Assembly: GCF_000004075.3 (NCBI RefSeq)
Contig: NW_022279561.1
Location: forward strand, 144,473-208,472
DNA from: Cucumis sativus
Lineage: Eukaryota > Streptophyta > Magnoliopsida > Cucurbitales > Cucurbitaceae
DNA: 64,000 bases
Direction: 5' to 3'
The notes below the pieces were generated by a model, which saw only the letters and a list, made by a program, of their open reading frames with translations, was not told the DNA's origin and ran no database searches. Of this stretch, positions 59,681 to 64,000 are shown piece by piece. A program made the position numbers and the translations under genes. Within the stretch, counting starts at the first letter, position 1; each line of letters opens with the position of its first letter.

Positions 59681-62600
59681 TCTTCTTCTTCTGTCCTTTA
59701 GTTAGCTTTTTAATTAATGGAGTTTTTGTTTATTCTTTTTTTTTTTTTTGGATAAAAGGTAAGTTTGAAAATAAGGGTTTTTTTTTTCTTCTTCTTCTTT
59801 TTAATTTTCAATGGATTTTTAATTTAATTTACAGTCCATTTCATGTTGGCGAGATGCTGACCTGGCAGTTATGTGGCCCCCGCAGTTAAGGTGTGTGGAC
59901 CTACGGCCGGTTGACTGATTTTTCGTTTTTCTTTCATTAACTAAATTTCTTATTCGGATGTGTTATGTTATCCTATACTTAGCTCCTACGTGGCTAAATA
60001 CGAGTCGTCTGACGTGTCTACCATGGGGAAGTGAAATTTCTTTTACTCTTTTTTAAAACTCTTTATTTTTCTTTATTAAAAACTATTTGAAAATAAATAA
60101 TGTAATATAATTCTATTATTGCATGGAAATTCAAACCATAAAACTTTTAGCCTTAAATGATTTCCTATCTATTTGATTTCTAAATTTTAAAAAAGTGATG
60201 TAGTACTTCTATTGGAGGTTTTACTTTCAAACTAAGTAAGGTTGTCAAATAAAAACGTACAACAAGGTAGAAATAATAATTTTCAATTCTTTCACAATTA
60301 ACTGTTTATATGTCCAAAATTTCTTTCATTAGGATGTGATGTCGGTTCATTTACATCTTTTTCTATACTTACAATTATGTGATAGGATATATCATTCGAC
60401 CTTCAATTATGTGTCTGATAGGTTGGCATATGTTCGAATAAATTGAATAGATCAAACAAAAAATTCAAAATTAAAGATTTATATATATATATAAAGTTTG
60501 AACGTTTAAAGATGTATTATATTACAAAGAAGGATAAAGAGACTATAAACACATAAACCTAAGAGTTAATAGATTAAATAAGTAAGTTGTGTTACATACT
60601 TATTTTAGTGGTGATCATTTGTTAGTTAATCGAGATTGGTTATTTGAAAAACGAATCCATCTGGTCACTTTGGTTGAACGCTAATTTTAAATTTAAAACC
60701 CATTTTAGGTGATAATGAACTAATTTATTTGGGGGAAATGTGGTATATGATTGATGTTGTTAGTATCAAATAATCCCATGCATGATTTGAATTGCCAACA
60801 ATATAATTACAATCACACCTTGCCCCAAGGGAGAAGTTTTGTTAGCAAATTCTCCACGCCAACCTAAAAAGGCCAAACCTCAATCATTTGCTCCCAAATT
60901 AAAACCTTTACTTACACTTAATTAACATTTTAAAAGCATCGCATGAACACATGATTATCCTTGTTTTTAATACTAATTATAGCCCTTTGGTGGTACTTTC
61001 ATCTTACATCTCTTTTCTTTATATCCTATTTTTCTCCTAATTAATTTTTCATTTTAAGAACTCTTTTCTTTTTCAAACATATCCTTGAAAGAATTTGAAA
61101 ATATTTTAGGATTAAGATTTCGTAACTATTAAGTTAAATTAAAATATTTTTTAATTAAGTAAAAAATTTCATTCCTATAGTTGATGTTTCATTGTTTATT
61201 TGAGGTAGAAATTAATATACAATATCCATGAGTGTCTATAAATGATATTTTATTATATTTGTAATTGATTTTGACAATATATTTTGATATGAAATGAAGA
61301 GAGACAACGACTTCTTTTTTAACCGTTTTTTTATTACCTAGTTTTTGTACTTCTATTTCAAATATTATGTTAGTTTCAATAAAGAGATAAGCATAACTCA
61401 TTCTTTTTCCTTTTTCTTGTTGTACAATAACTTTAAATCGTATCTTTCGAAAAAGGGCTTTAAAGAGTTTATGCCTTTTGGGCATCAAAATATAGTTATA
61501 AAATCATCAACTACTTTGAATTATACTATTTTCGTCTTTTTCATTTCTTTTTAATTTTAGTTCATATAATATTAATATAGTCGTTTAGAATATATTGAAC
61601 TTCGATTTGTTTTGATTGATGTACCTTCGAAACCAAATTAAATATTGTCCTTATTCTTTTAAAGAATAACTATTTTGATTATCATTTTCATTTAAATGTT
61701 GTCTAAATTAAATTATCAGTCAGTACAGAGTCATACTCGAGTTAAGCATAATATATTTAAATAAATAAATAATTAGATGGTTAGTGAGATTCATGTGACA
61801 AAAGGCCAAAAATAGTGGTTCCAAGTTGGAAAGGGTTGGAGCTTGAAGAGTCCACATTTCATCACTCACTAAAAAATCATGATTTAAATGCATAAAGTTA
61901 AGTCCCAAATATTAATCATAAAAAAATTAATTACATATCTAAGAATATATTATAAGTTAAAATAACACTATATATCTAATAATATATATAGACCAATTCA
62001 TATGCTTACACTTCATCCCATCACCAATTTTATGAGAGGTCCATGACAAATAATATAGGATATAAAATGAAAATGGGTTGGTTAAATATCATTTGTATGT
62101 TTGGTTTATGAATTTTCATGAAACTAATCAACTATAATTTCTTACCATTTAATCTATAAGGTAAAAAAATATAATGACTTAATTTTGGAGTTCATCATGT
62201 GATGTATTCCAAATTTTGCCCTCTAACACTATTTGATTGATACTTTGACTTTGATAAGATTTAGTATAGAAGAGACTAAATTGTTTGACAGTGCAAAGTA
62301 TATAAACTAAATTGTCAATTTTACGTAGAATATTATTTTAAATGATAAAATATTTATGATTTAACAAATTAGCACAAAGTATTAGGATAGATCAAGATAA
62401 ACTACTATTTGTGTCACGTAGAAATTGTCTTAATCTATCACAATTCATTACCAATAAACAATAATATTTTACAATATTTGGATACATTTTGCAATATTTA
62501 AAAATAATTTTCTTTTAACATCATCTTTCAACTTCCTTAATCATTAATTAACCGTAAAATGAATTATAGGTTAAAACTTCATCTTATTAATTTATTTGAT

Positions 62601-63879
62601 AAAATCTTTGAATTCACTTACAACTAAAATGAGATATTAAAAAATTGCCAAAAATATTTTCAATCTCATTGTATCGCAAATAAAAGTGAGAGTATTAGTT
62701 AATGACACTTTTCATTTAACAACAATAAAACTATTTTCTAATGAAATATATTGAGCAATGGATTATGTTTTTAGGAATAGAATTTGTTTCTTCAAATCCA
62801 ATATCCATAAAATAAAAGTAATTCAATAAAAAAACAAGATTTTTTTATTAAAAAATGGTGTTATTCCTTAACTATGCTTTAAGATTAACATTAGATAGTA
62901 AGCTAAGAATCTTTAGATAAAAAAAAAAAAAAACTTAATTTGAGATTACTAATCATCCGATTCTTTCCAATCTTTTTAAGCAACTATGTGAGAATACTTT
63001 TCTTCAAAATCAAATATTAAATCATGAACAATGTTCATATAGAACGTAAACTATTTTACAAGAGAAACAAATTTGAAATTTATTCCAATTCAATATCATT
63101 AAATAATTATTTCGATTAACTCCACTCTTCTAAAGAAGGTTGGAATCCAACTTTTTATTACAAAAAGTCATATTTTTTGTTTGTTATAGTTGGTTCAACC
63201 TCCCCTTATAGAAAAAATGATTGGTATCATAACTAACTTGGTTATGAAAATAAAATTTTATGCCAATTACAATGTAATTTGTATAATTTAACTTACTTTT
63301 TATTATCCAACCTAAACAAAAGGTTGAAAATTAAAGAACGTCGTAACATAATTTAGTAATAAGGTGTTAAGATATAGTTTATTATTTATTTTTTTAGGCT
63401 CAAAGAAACTTAGGCAATTAAAAAGCAAAAGAAAAGAAATTTTAATAAGAGAAAAAGTGAAAATGAGAAAGAAAAGGGAAATTTAGAATGGGAAGGTAAA
63501 AGAGGTATAATAATAGTGGAGGCATTATAATTGTTATATGGTCATTACTATTAGTGGTCAATATTTACATGATTACCAACTCAAATATTGGGTTGTTGGT
63601 TGTATATCTCCATTTTCACTACCTAACTTAGTTGTCACCCATTCATATCAATATTAATATATACCAAAGAGTTTGGTACTAAAATAATTTGTAAAACCTT
63701 GACTAAACATGGATATTTTGATCATTATAAAACTCAAACATGCTTTTAGTAATCTTCCATGGGTTCTTCTGGTTTTGATATGTTTTTTTTAGGCAACCCT
63801 ACAATAGTACTTTGTGTGTCGACGTGGTTGAATAGAGATCATTCAATACTTAAGTTAATACGTGAAGTTTTTAATTAAG

Positions 63880-63932
<53 letters not shown>

Positions 63933-64000
63933 ATTGATATACTTAAAAGCCATTGATATCTGATTACTTTGAAGTATTTAAAATTTCGCTTAGGAATATT
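59681..64000. other. Terminal intergenic region
   Basis: AT-rich sequence with the promoter of receptor kinase copy B at the left, then about 4 kb without a supportable gene. Open frames at 61189-61554 and elsewhere are low-complexity. A TAATCTATCACAATTCA-type repeat remnant lies near 62410-62520. A long (TA)n tract sits at 63876-63926. Confidence 0.5.
63876..63926. repeat. (TA)n microsatellite
   Basis: About 50 bases of uninterrupted TA/AT repeat near the right edge. Confidence 0.9.

Overview
The window is a plant (eudicot) nuclear segment. It is AT-rich, with small exons, GT-AG introns, long intergenic spaces and proteins that match land-plant families. Short terminal-inverted-repeat elements built around 'ATCTATC/GATAGA' and 'TTTGCTATATTTGC' suggest a cucurbit, but that is an inference from memory of such repeats and not a proof. 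No bacterial-type system, CRISPR array, tRNA or rRNA gene was found, and I do not see a clearly new biological system.

Layout from left to right: the 5' part of a LanC-like (GCR2-type) gene on the minus strand (1-3991, running off the left edge); a probably plastid-targeted membrane and coiled-coil protein on the minus strand (7538-9847), with an unassigned membrane-anchor exon downstream (6773-6917); a nuclear poly(A)-binding protein on the minus strand (11518-14652) with a cluster of GGCCCA promoter elements; a repeat-rich gap with a 1.9 kb LTR-like block (about 16.9-18.8 kb); a class III peroxidase on the plus strand (20396-22941); a 15-exon conserved gene of unknown function on the plus strand (24099-29546), whose introns hold a clean solo LTR and a long polypurine tract; an intronless tubulin-folding cofactor C gene on the plus strand (30975-32045); a relic of an R2R3-MYB first exon (34202-34315); two related small acidic proteins on the minus strand (34589-34858 and 36549-36949); and two tandem LRR receptor kinases on the minus strand (40394-47032 and 52757-58446), each with a noncoding 5' exon about 1-1.7 kb upstream. 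The last 4.3 kb hold no gene that I can support.

The most important observation concerns reading frames. Nearly every multi-exon gene is interrupted by single-base losses, mostly in coding-strand G runs, and restoring one base at each place gives a protein that fits its family and makes the total CDS length divisible by three. The same kind of lesion recurs in unrelated housekeeping genes on both strands. I therefore read these as homopolymer errors of the assembly rather than as many independent pseudogenes. Gene models here should be built with frameshift-tolerant methods.

The genes do not form one pathway. They are ordinary, independently transcribed plant genes: signalling receptors, RNA processing, tubulin folding and cell-wall oxidation. 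The local evolutionary events are the receptor-kinase duplication, the small-protein duplication, a decayed MYB, and insertions of solo LTRs, tRNA-derived SINE-like pieces and MITE-like elements.
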